Assembly (NCBI GenBank): GCA_020024915.1
Contig: JAHHSZ010000002.1
Coordinates: forward strand, 1 to 43,855
DNA: 43,855 bases
Reading direction: 5' to 3'
Origin: Fusobacterium sp.
GTDB taxonomy: Bacteria; Fusobacteriota; Fusobacteriia; Fusobacteriales; Fusobacteriaceae
In this document: one piece after another, positions 16,170 through 24,456 of the stretch
Layout: every line of letters begins with the position of its first letter
Position numbering within the stretch: position 1 is the first letter of the stretch
Notes under the pieces: model-generated
The model's database searches: none
Seen by the model: only the letters and a program-made list of their open reading frames with translations
What the model was told of the DNA's origin: nothing
Translations under genes and position numbers: made by a program

Positions 16170-18740
16170 CTAATTTTTATGTAGAATATGGCTCTGTGCT
16201 GCTGCAACTATAGCTACTAGCACTCTAAAAGGAGAACAACTTACATAATCTAACTTTACTCTATCAAAAAATTCTATGCTCTTAGGATCTCCACCATGCT
16301 CTCCACATACTCCCATTTCAATCTCTTTATTTCCTTTTCTTCCTAACTCAACTGCTAATTTAACTAGTTTTCCCACACCTCTCTCATCTATTGTTGCAAA
16401 TGGTTCAACTTTCAATATTCCATTCTCATAATATTCAGGCATGAATTTTACTGAGTCATCTCTTGATAATCCCATTGTTGTCTGAGTTAAATCGTTTGTT
16501 CCAAAAGAAAAAAAATCTACATTTGCTGCTATCTCATCAGCTAATAAACAAGCTCTTGGAGTTTCCATCATAGTTCCAAGCTTATAAGCCACTCTCATTT
16601 TTTCATCTTCAAAAACTCTCTCTATCTCTTTTATCAAATTCTTTTTAATAAACTGTAACTCCTTAGCTCCAATTATTAATGGAATCATTATCTCAGGTTT
16701 TACATCTATTCCTTCTCTTCTACATTGAATACTTGCTTCAATTATTGCTCTAGCCTGAATATTATATAATTCTGGACGAGTTACTGCCAATCTACAACCT
16801 CTATGTCCTAACATTGGGTTTTCATCTTTTAAATTTCTTATTCTTCTCTCTACTTCTTCATAGGAAACATTTAATATCTCACACATTTTCTCTTTATCTT
16901 TATGCTCTTTTGGTAAAAATTCATGTAGAGGTGGATCTAATAGTCTAACTATTACCACATCATTTCCCACTACTTTAAAGATATTATAAAAGTCCTCTCT
17001 TTGCATATTGTGAAACTTTTCAAGAGCTAATCTTACTTCTTCAGAATTGTGACTTAATATCATTCCTCTAATTGTCCATATCTTATCTTTTTGGAAAAAC
17101 ATATGCTCTGTTCTACAAAGTCCTATTCCCTCTGCTCCAAATCCTTTTCCTAAACTAGCATCTCCAACTGTATCAGCATTCATTCTAATTCCTAGTCTTT
17201 TAATCTCTTTGCACCAAGTTATAAACTCTTTCAAATTCTCATCAAACTGTGGTTTTGTAAGAGGTACTTTTCCAAAATATATCTCACCAGTATAACCACT
17301 TATTGAGATAAATTCTCCTTCTTTTACTGTGTAACCATTGATGTGCATCTCTCTTTTTATATCATCTATCTTTATAGCTCCACAGCCTGTCACACAACAT
17401 TTGCCCATTCCTCTTGCTACCACTGCACCATGAGATGTAGCTCCCCCTTTTACTGTTACAATTCCTTGAGCCAAACTGATACCTCTTATATCCTCTGGAG
17501 AAGTTTCCTCTCTTACCAATATAGTCATCTCTTTTGTGTGCACTCTTTCAGAAGCAAATACTACTCTTCCTATCGCTACTCCTGCTGATCCTGCTAATCC
17601 CTTTCCTAGAAGTGTAGCCTGCTTTATAGCATCCTCTTGAAAATTTCCATGTAATAACTGAGGTAATACTGCTGGATCTACCTTCATTATAGCTTCCTCT
17701 TTACTCAGTAATCCCTCTCTTCTCATCTCTACAGCTATTTTTACAGCTGCATATGGACTTCTTTTACCATTTCTAGTCTGTAATAGAAATAGTTTTCCAT
17801 CTTCAATAGTAAATTCTATATCTTGCATATCCTTATTATGTTTCTCTAAGATCTTAGCAAGCTTACTAAATTCACTATATACTTCTGGTAATTGCTCCTT
17901 TAATCTCTCTATTGGCTCAGGTGTTCTAATCCCTGCTACTATATCCTCACCTTGTGCCTTCAATAGATATTCTCCAAATATCTCCTTATCTCCATTTGAA
18001 GGATTTCTTGTAAATGCTACACCTGTTCCTGATCTCTCATTTAGATTTCCAAAAACCATCTCTTGAACCACAACAGCAGTTCCCATCTCATCATCTATTC
18101 TATTTATTCTTCTATAAACCTTTGCTCTCTCATTTTCCCAAGAGTTAAATATTGCATCTATAGCCATAAATAACTGCTCTTTAGCACACTCTGGAAACTC
18201 TTTTCCTGTCTCCTCTCCATATAGCTCTTTTGCTCTTGCTATTAACTCTCTTCTATCTACTTCTTTTCCTAGTTCCTCTTTTAATTTGAGAAATTTCTCC
18301 TTCTCTACATCCATTACAATCTCTGCAAACATCTGAATAAATCTAAAATAAAGGTCATATACAAACTCTTCATTATGAAAAATTCCCATCATCATTTCAA
18401 CAGTTTTATCATTCATTCCAAGATTCAAAATCGTATCCATCATTCCAGGCATAGAAACTGGTGCTCCTGATCTTACAGATACAAGAAGTGGTTTATCCCC
18501 CCCAAACTCTTTCCCTGTCATTTTTTCTAGTTTATCTATTTGCTCTAATACCTCATTCTTTAACTTTTCACCTATAGTTTGTCCAGCTTTGTAATACTCT
18601 CTACAAGCATCAGTAGAGATGATAATCCCCTCTGGAATAGGAAGTCCTATCTTTTTCATCTCTGCTAGGTTTCCTCCCTTTCCACCCAATATATTTATCA
18701 TCTCTTTATTCCCCTCTTCAAACAAATAAACCCTTTTCAT
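16170..18740 (-). CDS. ppdK: Pyruvate, phosphate dikinase
   Basis: An 856-residue cytoplasmic enzyme that interconverts pyruvate, ATP and phosphate with PEP, AMP and pyrophosphate. Domains in order are the ATP-grasp nucleotide-binding domain (about 1-340, with LLVSVRSGAPVSMPGMMDT), the phosphohistidine domain with KGGATSHGAVVARGMG (catalytic His437), and the PEP/pyruvate TIM barrel (about 500-856) with GLCRTEHMF, RLLDPPLHEFLP, GTNDLTQTT and the catalytic MGVCGEHGG (Cys812). All key residues are present and the length is normal. It lies 9 bp after the CcpN-like regulator gene and 16 bp before fbp: one operon for making PEP and hexose phosphate from pyruvate. Confidence 0.96.
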   Translation of the reverse strand: MKRVYLFEEGNKEMINILGGKGGNLAEMKKIGLPIPEGIIISTDACREYYKAGQTIGEKLKNEVLEQIDKLEKMTGKEFGGDKPLLVSVRSGAPVSMPGMMDTILNLGMNDKTVEMMMGIFHNEEFVYDLYFRFIQMFAEIVMDVEKEKFLKLKEELGKEVDRRELIARAKELYGEETGKEFPECAKEQLFMAIDAIFNSWENERAKVYRRINRIDDEMGTAVVVQEMVFGNLNERSGTGVAFTRNPSNGDKEIFGEYLLKAQGEDIVAGIRTPEPIERLKEQLPEVYSEFSKLAKILEKHNKDMQDIEFTIEDGKLFLLQTRNGKRSPYAAVKIAVEMRREGLLSKEEAIMKVDPAVLPQLLHGNFQEDAIKQATLLGKGLAGSAGVAIGRVVFASERVHTKEMTILVREETSPEDIRGISLAQGIVTVKGGATSHGAVVARGMGKCCVTGCGAIKIDDIKREMHINGYTVKEGEFISISGYTGEIYFGKVPLTKPQFDENLKEFITWCKEIKRLGIRMNADTVGDASLGKGFGAEGIGLCRTEHMFFQKDKIWTIRGMILSHNSEEVRLALEKFHNMQREDFYNIFKVVGNDVVIVRLLDPPLHEFLPKEHKDKEKMCEILNVSYEEVERRIRNLKDENPMLGHRGCRLAVTRPELYNIQARAIIEASIQCRREGIDVKPEIMIPLIIGAKELQFIKKNLIKEIERVFEDEKMRVAYKLGTMMETPRACLLADEIAANVDFFSFGTNDLTQTTMGLSRDDSVKFMPEYYENGILKVEPFATIDERGVGKLVKLAVELGRKGNKEIEMGVCGEHGGDPKSIEFFDRVKLDYVSCSPFRVLVAIVAAAQSHILHKN

Positions 18741-18749
18741 TTCTTCCTC

Positions 18750-19352
18750 CTATTTACTATAATGTTCTAAGAAAAGTTTAGCTATATTAGTTTTAGTCAA
18801 TCTTCCAACCAGTTCATATATTTTTTTCCCTTTTACTTCTTTTATTTTTACTACTGGAATACAGTCTATTTGATGCTCTATTATCTTCTTCACACCTTCA
18901 ATTATAAACTCATTCTCTTCACAATAGATTATATTTGGCATTCTTGTCATAATAATGTTTATTGGAATTTTTTCTATGTCATTTTTTCCTATTGCTATCT
19001 TCAATAAATCCTTTCTTGAAACTATTCCTACAAGGCTATTCCTCTCTGTTATAAACATAGTTCCTACATCTTTAGTAAATATTTTTATTATCGTCTCATA
19101 TACAGAAAGATCTGAATCTACTGACACTACATCTCCCATTATATCCTTAATATACATCTTCTCTTTCTTCGCTACATAGGTATATCCCAATTTAGGTTTG
19201 GACTTTAAAAAACCTGCCTTAGTTAACACTGAAAAATCTGTTCTCAATGCTGATCTTGTTAAAGATAGTTTTTTTGCTATCTCATCTCCTATAATTGGTT
19301 CATTCTCTCTAACTATCTTTAATATCTGTCTCTGTCTTTCAGTAAGACTCAT
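18750..19352 (-). CDS. ccpN: CcpN-like HTH and CBS-domain regulator of gluconeogenesis
   Basis: A 200-residue repressor-like protein. Residues 1-55 form a winged helix (LTERQRQILKIV, IGDEIAKKLSLTRSALRTD), and about 70-200 carry two CBS domains (VSVDSDLSVYETI, TERNSLVGIVSRKDLL, IEGVKKIIEHQIDCIPVV), which usually bind adenine nucleotides. This is the CcpN/YqzB arrangement; in B. subtilis CcpN represses gapB and pckA under glycolytic conditions. Here the gene leads an operon with ppdK and fbp, so it is likely autoregulatory. Two identical AGTGTACACT palindromes flank its promoter. RBS AGGAGGAG lies directly before the ATG. Confidence 0.88.
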   Translation of the reverse strand: MSLTERQRQILKIVRENEPIIGDEIAKKLSLTRSALRTDFSVLTKAGFLKSKPKLGYTYVAKKEKMYIKDIMGDVVSVDSDLSVYETIIKIFTKDVGTMFITERNSLVGIVSRKDLLKIAIGKNDIEKIPINIIMTRMPNIIYCEENEFIIEGVKKIIEHQIDCIPVVKIKEVKGKKIYELVGRLTKTNIAKLFLEHYSK

Positions 19353-19365
19353 TACTCCTCCTACT

Positions 19366-19375
19366 AGTGTACACT
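19366..19375. promoter_or_regulatory. Operator candidate 1 (proximal), AGTGTACACT
   Basis: A perfect 10-bp palindrome in the predicted 5' leader of the ccpN-like operon, 3 bp upstream of its AGGAGGAG ribosome site. Read on the minus strand its flank gives ATAAGTGTACACT, which is shared with the second copy at 19453-19462. Confidence 0.6.
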
Positions 19376-19413
19376 TATTTTATGTTAAGTAAAATTTAAT
19401 CTCTATATATATG

Positions 19414-19442
19414 GTTATATCATCATTTAAACAATAAGTCAA
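19414..19442 (-). promoter_or_regulatory. Promoter of the ccpN-like/ppdK/fbp operon
   Basis: On the minus strand, TTGACT (19437-19442), exactly 17 bp, then TATAAC (19414-19419). It is close to sigma-70 consensus. The predicted start near 19407 gives a leader of about 55 bases that contains operator copy 1. Operator copy 2 ends 10 bp upstream of the -35. Confidence 0.75.
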
Positions 19443-19452
19443 CATTATTATA

Positions 19453-19462
19453 AGTGTACACT
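19453..19462. promoter_or_regulatory. Operator candidate 2 (distal), AGTGTACACT
   Basis: The second copy of the palindrome, centred 87 bp from the first and 10 bp upstream of the -35 box. It also sits about 45 bp upstream of the -10 box of the divergent thymidine kinase gene. Confidence 0.6.
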
Positions 19463-19506
19463 TTTTATTTTTGAAGTTTAGCCTCTATTTTTCTAGAGTT
19501 TTGTGC

Positions 19507-19512
19507 TATAAT
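19507..19512 (+). promoter_or_regulatory. Extended -10 promoter of the thymidine kinase gene
   Basis: TATAAT preceded by TGC (extended -10, TGnTATAAT), 33 bp upstream of the ATG. No good -35 box is seen at 17 bp, which is acceptable for an extended -10 promoter. Confidence 0.55.
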
Positions 19513-19545
19513 TTAAATTGAAAATTTTTTATAAAGGAGAGTTCA

Positions 19546-20106
19546 ATGGGAAAATTCGTATTTTATTATTCAGTTGTTGGTGCTAGAAAAAGTGCTGAGC
19601 TTATTTTGACTGGACATAGAAATATTATGGCTGGTAAAAAGGTGGCTGTCTTTCAACCTTCAACAAATACTAGAGATGGTGGAAAAATAAGGAGTAGAGC
19701 CTTAAAAGAGGGTATGGACGCCATTATAATGACTAAAGATTTCAACCTTTATGATTGGTGGCTTGAAAATAAACCTAATCTTATTTTGATAGACGAAGTA
19801 CAGTTTATTACAAAATCTCAGATAGATGATCTAGTTAAAATTATTAGAAACTCTAAAACACTTGTTTTTAGTTATGGACTTATGTCTAATTTTATGGGTG
19901 AGCTTTTTGAAACAGTAGCTTACATGTTACCATTCATTACTAAAATTGTTGAAATTCCTACTGTTTGTGAAGTGTGTGGAGATGCCAAGGCTACAATGAA
20001 TATTTTAGTTGATGAAAGTCAAAATAAAAATGGTGGCGAGATTATTATTGGAAACCATTTTAAAGGTGTTTGCTTAAAGTGTTTTTTAGATCATAAAGAG
20101 AAATAA
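19546..20106 (+). CDS. tdk: Thymidine kinase family protein with altered P-loop
   Basis: A 186-residue protein of the type II thymidine kinase family, which phosphorylates thymidine in salvage. The family is shown by the N-terminal strand KFVFYYS, Walker B LILIDEVQFI with the catalytic Glu region, the lid/lasso region (GLMSNFMGELFE) and the structural zinc cysteines CEVC and CLKC. The P-loop is unusual: where E. coli has SAMNAGKS this protein has SVVGARKS, so the Gly before the catalytic Lys is Arg. Lys and Ser are kept. It may have altered activity or only a related function. RBS AAAGGAG. It is divergent from the ccpN-like operon. Confidence 0.85.
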   Translation: MGKFVFYYSVVGARKSAELILTGHRNIMAGKKVAVFQPSTNTRDGGKIRSRALKEGMDAIIMTKDFNLYDWWLENKPNLILIDEVQFITKSQIDDLVKIIRNSKTLVFSYGLMSNFMGELFETVAYMLPFITKIVEIPTVCEVCGDAKATMNILVDESQNKNGGEIIIGNHFKGVCLKCFLDHKEK

Positions 20107-20194
20107 AAATAGAAAAGGAAAGATTTTGTGAAAAGAATATAGAAGTTTGATGGAATGGTTCTAGGAACTCCTATTAGAATTAACTTTACTAGAT

Positions 20195-20232
20195 AAAAAA
20201 GAGAGCAATACACTCTACTCGCTCTCTTTTTT
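20195..20232. terminator. Bidirectional terminator between tdk and the YitT gene
   Basis: Arms AAAAAAGAGAGC and GCTCTCTTTTTT are perfect over 12 bp. The A- and T-rich ends make it work in both directions between two convergent genes. It overlaps the last codons of the YitT-family gene. Confidence 0.85.
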
Positions 20233-21096
20233 AGTTTGATGTTTTTTATTTGACCGCAGAGATCTGAATCCTTCTCCCCATACTTCAGAAACATCTGATA
20301 CAGTTATGAAAGCATAAGAATCAATCTCCTTAACAATCATCTTTATCCTATTTAGCTCAAATTTACTAGCTACACAGTAGACAATTTTTATATTATTTTG
20401 AGTATAACCACCTATACCGTTTATAACAGTAGTTCCTCTCTCTGTTTCCACCATAATTTTACTTCTTATTTCATCAGATTTTTCAGATATTATCGTAATT
20501 CCTTTTGATTTAGTATACCCATCTTGAAAATAATCAATAGCCTTTGATACAATTAACATAGCTATTAAAGTGTACATAACTATCTCTTTTCCAAAAAATA
20601 TACCTGCTATCCCTAAAATTACCACATCAAGAAAGAGCATTGTCTTTCCCAATGGAATATCAAAATATCTATTTAGTATACGTGCAATTACATCAGTTCC
20701 ACCAGTAGATCCATTTACCATAAATATCAATCCTAATCCTATACCTACAAATAGACCTCCATAGATTGATCCCAACATAATATCATTAGTCAGTCCTTTG
20801 GTATTCTCTGTAAGTGACAATAAAACTGATAAACAAGTAGTCCCATAGAGAGTTTTAAATAGAAAATCCTTTCCAACCATCTTCCAAGCCATTATAAGTA
20901 GTGGTATATTTATTACAAAATACATAATCCCTATAGGTATCTTAAATAAGTAGTATAAAATAAGACAGATCCCTGCTACTCCACCCTCTGCTAAATGGTT
21001 AGATATAAAAAAATAATTTATTGAAACAGCATAGAATATACATCCAACTGTTATAATCGAATACTCTTTTAAATATTTTAATAATTTATTTTGCAC
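20215..21096 (-). CDS. YitT family membrane protein (DUF161/DUF2179)
   Basis: A 293-residue inner-membrane protein of the YitT family. It has five or six hydrophobic helices in residues 1-190 with the typical NYFFISNHLAEGGVAGICLIL block and the VNGSTGGTDVIARIL motif, followed by a cytoplasmic DUF2179 domain (about 210-285; TERGTTVINGIGGYT, then VSDVSEVWGEGF). The biological role is not established. The start is GTG at 21096, preceded by a perfect AGGAGG. It lies 93 bp after the WG-repeat gene on the same strand. Confidence 0.88.
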   Translation of the reverse strand: MQNKLLKYLKEYSIITVGCIFYAVSINYFFISNHLAEGGVAGICLILYYLFKIPIGIMYFVINIPLLIMAWKMVGKDFLFKTLYGTTCLSVLLSLTENTKGLTNDIMLGSIYGGLFVGIGLGLIFMVNGSTGGTDVIARILNRYFDIPLGKTMLFLDVVILGIAGIFFGKEIVMYTLIAMLIVSKAIDYFQDGYTKSKGITIISEKSDEIRSKIMVETERGTTVINGIGGYTQNNIKIVYCVASKFELNRIKMIVKEIDSYAFITVSDVSEVWGEGFRSLRSNKKHQTKKESE

Positions 21097-21105
21097 TTTT
21101 CCCTC

Positions 21106-21171
21106 CTAATTTTTATCCTCTTTATCCAGCTCTTCCTTTATATTTACATCTAACTTACATAGAATGCTCAT
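21106..21171 (-). other. Possible 21-codon ORF, in frame with the upstream WG-repeat gene
   Basis: Between the WG-repeat and YitT genes an ATG at 21171 opens a 21-residue frame rich in Lys, Asp and Glu (ending ELDKEDKN). It is exactly in frame with the WG-repeat gene across that gene's TAG stop (21190-21192), with no further stop between. No well-placed RBS precedes the ATG. It is either a leftover of a longer C-terminus or chance. Confidence 0.25.
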
Positions 21172-21189
21172 CAAATCTATTCTTTTCTC

Positions 21190-21933
21190 CTAGCGTGTCT
21201 TCTCTTTTATTCTTAATTTCTTTTCAAAAGCTTCTCCAATATGAAATCCTATATTTTCAATCCTTCCTTTCATATTTTTATATAAAGATTTAAATACCTT
21301 TTTATTTCCATGTTTATCAATATAATATGATTCATCCCCTAGTTTCACCAGTGCCACTCCATCTTTGAAATCACTTACACCATCAAAATTAAAACCTATT
21401 CTTACATTTTCATTTTCATCTATAAATCCCCATTTTCCATTGAACTTAACTCCAGCCAAACCTTCATTGAAATTCTGTGCTTCATCATATCTCATAGGGA
21501 TTATTAAATCTCCATTGTAATCAATATATCCATATTTATAAGTGTTACTATCCTTTGAATATACTATAAAAAACTCTCTCATACTCTTTTCTACATTCTT
21601 CATGTACATATTTGAGTGTTTATTTTTATACTTGTACTTACCTATTTCAGCTATCCATTTTCCATCTAGTGTCATCAACCCTTCTTTGTAGTCTACATCC
21701 ACTAAATATATGTAATTTTCTTGAAGTGAGATTAAAATATTATTAGTTTTTGTTAAAAAATTATTATCTGAATCTATAACTCCATACAAACCTGTATCCT
21801 TACCATTTAAAACTCTAATAACTCTTATATTATCCAATTTTTGAGTAACTGAAATTGTCTCATAGATATATCTCTCCTCTGCCAATAGCAGTGTAGAGAA
21901 TACAAGCATCAATAATATAATCATTTTTTTCAT
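21190..21933 (-). CDS. Exported WG-repeat protein
   Basis: A 247-residue protein with a signal peptide (MKKMIILLMLVFSTLLLA, cleavage before EERY). The central and C-terminal parts hold WG-type repeats: YGYIDYNGDLIIPMRYDEA, then a WGFIDENENVRIGFNFDGV copy, then a diverged YYIDKHGNKKVF copy; earlier degenerate copies include YGVIDSDNNFL. WG repeats form beta structures of unknown role on the cell surface or in the periplasm. I prefer the ATG at 21933 over GTG at 21942, because GGGGTGA then sits at ribosome-site distance. The reading frame continues 27 codons past the TAG stop. Confidence 0.78.
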   Translation of the reverse strand: MKKMIILLMLVFSTLLLAEERYIYETISVTQKLDNIRVIRVLNGKDTGLYGVIDSDNNFLTKTNNILISLQENYIYLVDVDYKEGLMTLDGKWIAEIGKYKYKNKHSNMYMKNVEKSMREFFIVYSKDSNTYKYGYIDYNGDLIIPMRYDEAQNFNEGLAGVKFNGKWGFIDENENVRIGFNFDGVSDFKDGVALVKLGDESYYIDKHGNKKVFKSLYKNMKGRIENIGFHIGEAFEKKLRIKEKTR

Positions 21934-21993
21934 ATATCTCACCCCATCTTTAGAAATACTATATCCTTACTATATTATACTTCTATTTGGGCG

Positions 21994-22033
21994 AAAAAAA
22001 AAGAGGGAAGTAAAATATTTTTTTACTTTCCCC
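21994..22033 (-). terminator. Rho-independent terminator after the decarboxylase-arginase gene
   Basis: Minus-strand arms GGGAAAGTAAAA and TTTTACTTCCC form a stem of about 11 bp with one bulged base, followed by a long T-tract (plus-strand A-run at 21994-22002). Confidence 0.85.
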
Positions 22034-22045
22034 TTTAAAATACTA

Positions 22046-24394
22046 TTAATCTGGATTAACTACATACTCAGTTAATTCGTTTACAAAATCTAGTGTTTTA
22101 TTATTTTTATCATTTACTGGGTTAAATTCTACAATATCAACAGATGTTACAAAGTAGTTTTTAAATAGGAATTTGAAAGTTTGGAATACTTCATCAGTAG
22201 TAAATCCATTTCTTACTGGAGTACTTACTCCTGGTGCAAACTCTGGATTTACAGAATCCACGTCAAAACTGATATGAATATTGTCTACTTTTAAGTAGTC
22301 CTGTATCTCTTCTAACACTCTATCCAATCCTTTTTGTAATACTTCATCATGGTATATTACTTTTACTCCAAGTTGGTCAATAACTTCTCTCTCTTTGAAA
22401 TCTAAGTCTCTAGCACCTAGTATTACCACATTTTTACTATCTATCTTAGCACCCTCATAGAAACAGTTTACTAAATCTCTATCACCAGCACCTTGCAATA
22501 GAGCTAGTGGCATTCCGTGGATATTTCCAGATATTGTAGACTCATCTGTATTCATATCTCCGTGAGCATCTATCCACACTACTCCGATCTCTTTTTCCAA
22601 TGATACTCCTGATATACTTCCTAGAGCTATTGAATGGTCTCCCCCAATTATAATCGGTCTGTAACCATCTCTTACAGCTTCATTTACAGAAGAAGCTAGT
22701 TTCTCACAAGTATCTAATATTGTATTTTTATATTTTAAATTCCATTCGTTGAAATTCTCTTTTTGTTTTTCAATCTCAATAACTTCCATCTCATCGAATG
22801 TATCTGGATAATTTTCACAAAGAACGTCTAATCCAAACTCGATTCCAGCTTTATTGGCTCCCAAGTTCATTGGAACCCCAAACATCTTGCTCTTCATTTT
22901 TTCAGTATATAGATATACAGCATCTTCCTCTTCAATTACATTGATATATACTAGTTCTGAATCTTCCATTCCTTGTACATGTAACTGAGCATCTTTTAGG
23001 TCATTGATATAATCTATGATCTCAGCAGATATTCTCTCTCCTGGAGTTATTACAGGGATTCCTGGTGGATAAGCCATTATCATTTCACCACAGATTTTTC
23101 CCTCACTTTCAGCAAATAAAACTTTATTCTTATCACTGTAGAAAGCTTCCCTTGGAATCAATACTTGCTCTGGAATAGGTGGCATTTTTAAGAATTCTCT
23201 CTTTAATTTATTTCCTTTTCCATAGTATTTTTCACTGATACTCTTCAAAGCATTAATCAATTTATCTATACTCTCATCTGTATCCCCAATAGTAACAAGC
23301 CCTAATATATTATAAAAATCTGAAAGTTCCATCTGTATATTGTACTCATCACTAAGTATAGTCTCTAATTCAGAACCTGTAAGTCCTAACTCCTTTGCTG
23401 TAATTGTTATTTTTGTAGGATCAAAAGCAAACACTCCCTCTCTTCCTACTATTTCCTCTCCAAAACAAGACATTCCAGGAATTCTGTTTACCTCTGCTCT
23501 AAAACGTCTAGCTAACTTTAAAGCCTTGTCTAAAAGCTCTTTTCCTTCAATTGCTATCTGTCTTCTAGCACAATCTAATGATGCCATCAACGGATATGAA
23601 GGTGATGTAGTATGAAGTAAACTTAAAATCTGTTTTACTCTATTTATATCTACTCTATCTGAATTCACATGAAGAAGTGACATTTGAGTCATTGCTCCTA
23701 TTATCTTATGTGTACTCTGTGTACAGATATCTGCACCACAATCTACAGCTGATACTGGTAACTCGTCGTGGAAGTGTAAATGTGGTCCATGAGCCTCATC
23801 TACTATCAATGGAATATCATAGCTGTGAACTATCTCAGCTATCTTTTTAATATCAGTAGCCACTCCATAATAAGTAGGATTGATAATAAGAACAGCCTTA
23901 ATATCTGGGTGTTGCTTTAGCATATTCTCCACAGTTTGAGGTCTAACGCCATGAGCTATTCCTAACTCCTCATCTACTTCTGGATTCATATAAATCGGTT
24001 CAGAACCACTTAATATTATTCCAGCAGATACTGACTTGTGTACGTTTCTTGGAACTAATATCTTCTCTCCTGCTTTAATAACAGACATAATCATTGCTTG
24101 GATAGCTCCAGATGTTCCATTTACAGCAAAGAAACTTTTTTTTACTCCATAAGCATCAGCTGCTAATTCTTGAGCTTCCTTTATACAACTTTTGGGTTGG
24201 TGTAATCCATCTACCATCTTAAAAATAGTTACATCTATGGAGAAAGGTCCATTCCCCATAAAATCATAAAATTCTTTGTCTACTCCTTTTCCTCTCTTAT
24301 GTCCAGGTACATGAAATGGAAGCATATCTCTTCCAGCATATACATCTTTCAATACAGAAAATAATGGAGTTTTATTTTGGTCTAGCTTTGACAT
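22046..24394 (-). CDS. Fused Orn/Lys/Arg decarboxylase-arginase (bifunctional)
   Basis: A 782-residue two-enzyme fusion. Residues 1 to about 490 are a PLP-dependent decarboxylase of the short Bacillus SpeA/YaaO type: PFHVPGHKRGKG, VNGTSGAIQA, IVDEAHGPH and the Schiff-base lysine in STHK (Lys230), with the C-terminal-domain motif MAYPPGIPVITPGE. Residues about 504-782 are a complete arginase: FGVPMNLGANKAGIEFG, GGDHSIALGS (His587), IDAHGDMNT (Asp609, His611, Asp613), GNIHGMPLA and SFDVDSVNP (Asp711, Asp713). All six Mn ligands are kept, and GMPLA favours arginase over agmatinase. Predicted flow: arginine to ornithine plus urea, then to putrescine plus CO2. The ATG has AGGAGG upstream, a good promoter lies at 24457-24485 and a terminator follows. 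No frameshift or stop separates the halves. Confidence 0.93.
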   Translation of the reverse strand: MSKLDQNKTPLFSVLKDVYAGRDMLPFHVPGHKRGKGVDKEFYDFMGNGPFSIDVTIFKMVDGLHQPKSCIKEAQELAADAYGVKKSFFAVNGTSGAIQAMIMSVIKAGEKILVPRNVHKSVSAGIILSGSEPIYMNPEVDEELGIAHGVRPQTVENMLKQHPDIKAVLIINPTYYGVATDIKKIAEIVHSYDIPLIVDEAHGPHLHFHDELPVSAVDCGADICTQSTHKIIGAMTQMSLLHVNSDRVDINRVKQILSLLHTTSPSYPLMASLDCARRQIAIEGKELLDKALKLARRFRAEVNRIPGMSCFGEEIVGREGVFAFDPTKITITAKELGLTGSELETILSDEYNIQMELSDFYNILGLVTIGDTDESIDKLINALKSISEKYYGKGNKLKREFLKMPPIPEQVLIPREAFYSDKNKVLFAESEGKICGEMIMAYPPGIPVITPGERISAEIIDYINDLKDAQLHVQGMEDSELVYINVIEEEDAVYLYTEKMKSKMFGVPMNLGANKAGIEFGLDVLCENYPDTFDEMEVIEIEKQKENFNEWNLKYKNTILDTCEKLASSVNEAVRDGYRPIIIGGDHSIALGSISGVSLEKEIGVVWIDAHGDMNTDESTISGNIHGMPLALLQGAGDRDLVNCFYEGAKIDSKNVVILGARDLDFKEREVIDQLGVKVIYHDEVLQKGLDRVLEEIQDYLKVDNIHISFDVDSVNPEFAPGVSTPVRNGFTTDEVFQTFKFLFKNYFVTSVDIVEFNPVNDKNNKTLDFVNELTEYVVNPD

Positions 24395-24456
24395 CTTACC
24401 TCCTTTGGTTGTTGTTTTTTTTATTCTTATGTTGTATAATTTTATTGTACTGATGT

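Noticed and set aside
22885..22890. Decarboxylase and arginase as two genes merged by sequencing error
   Set aside because: The frame is open throughout, no ribosome site or start precedes the arginase half, and linker codons are continuous; reads could still test this.
23340..23615. Plus-strand open frame inside the decarboxylase-arginase gene
   Set aside because: Shadow of a strongly supported gene; the translation has no recognisable features.
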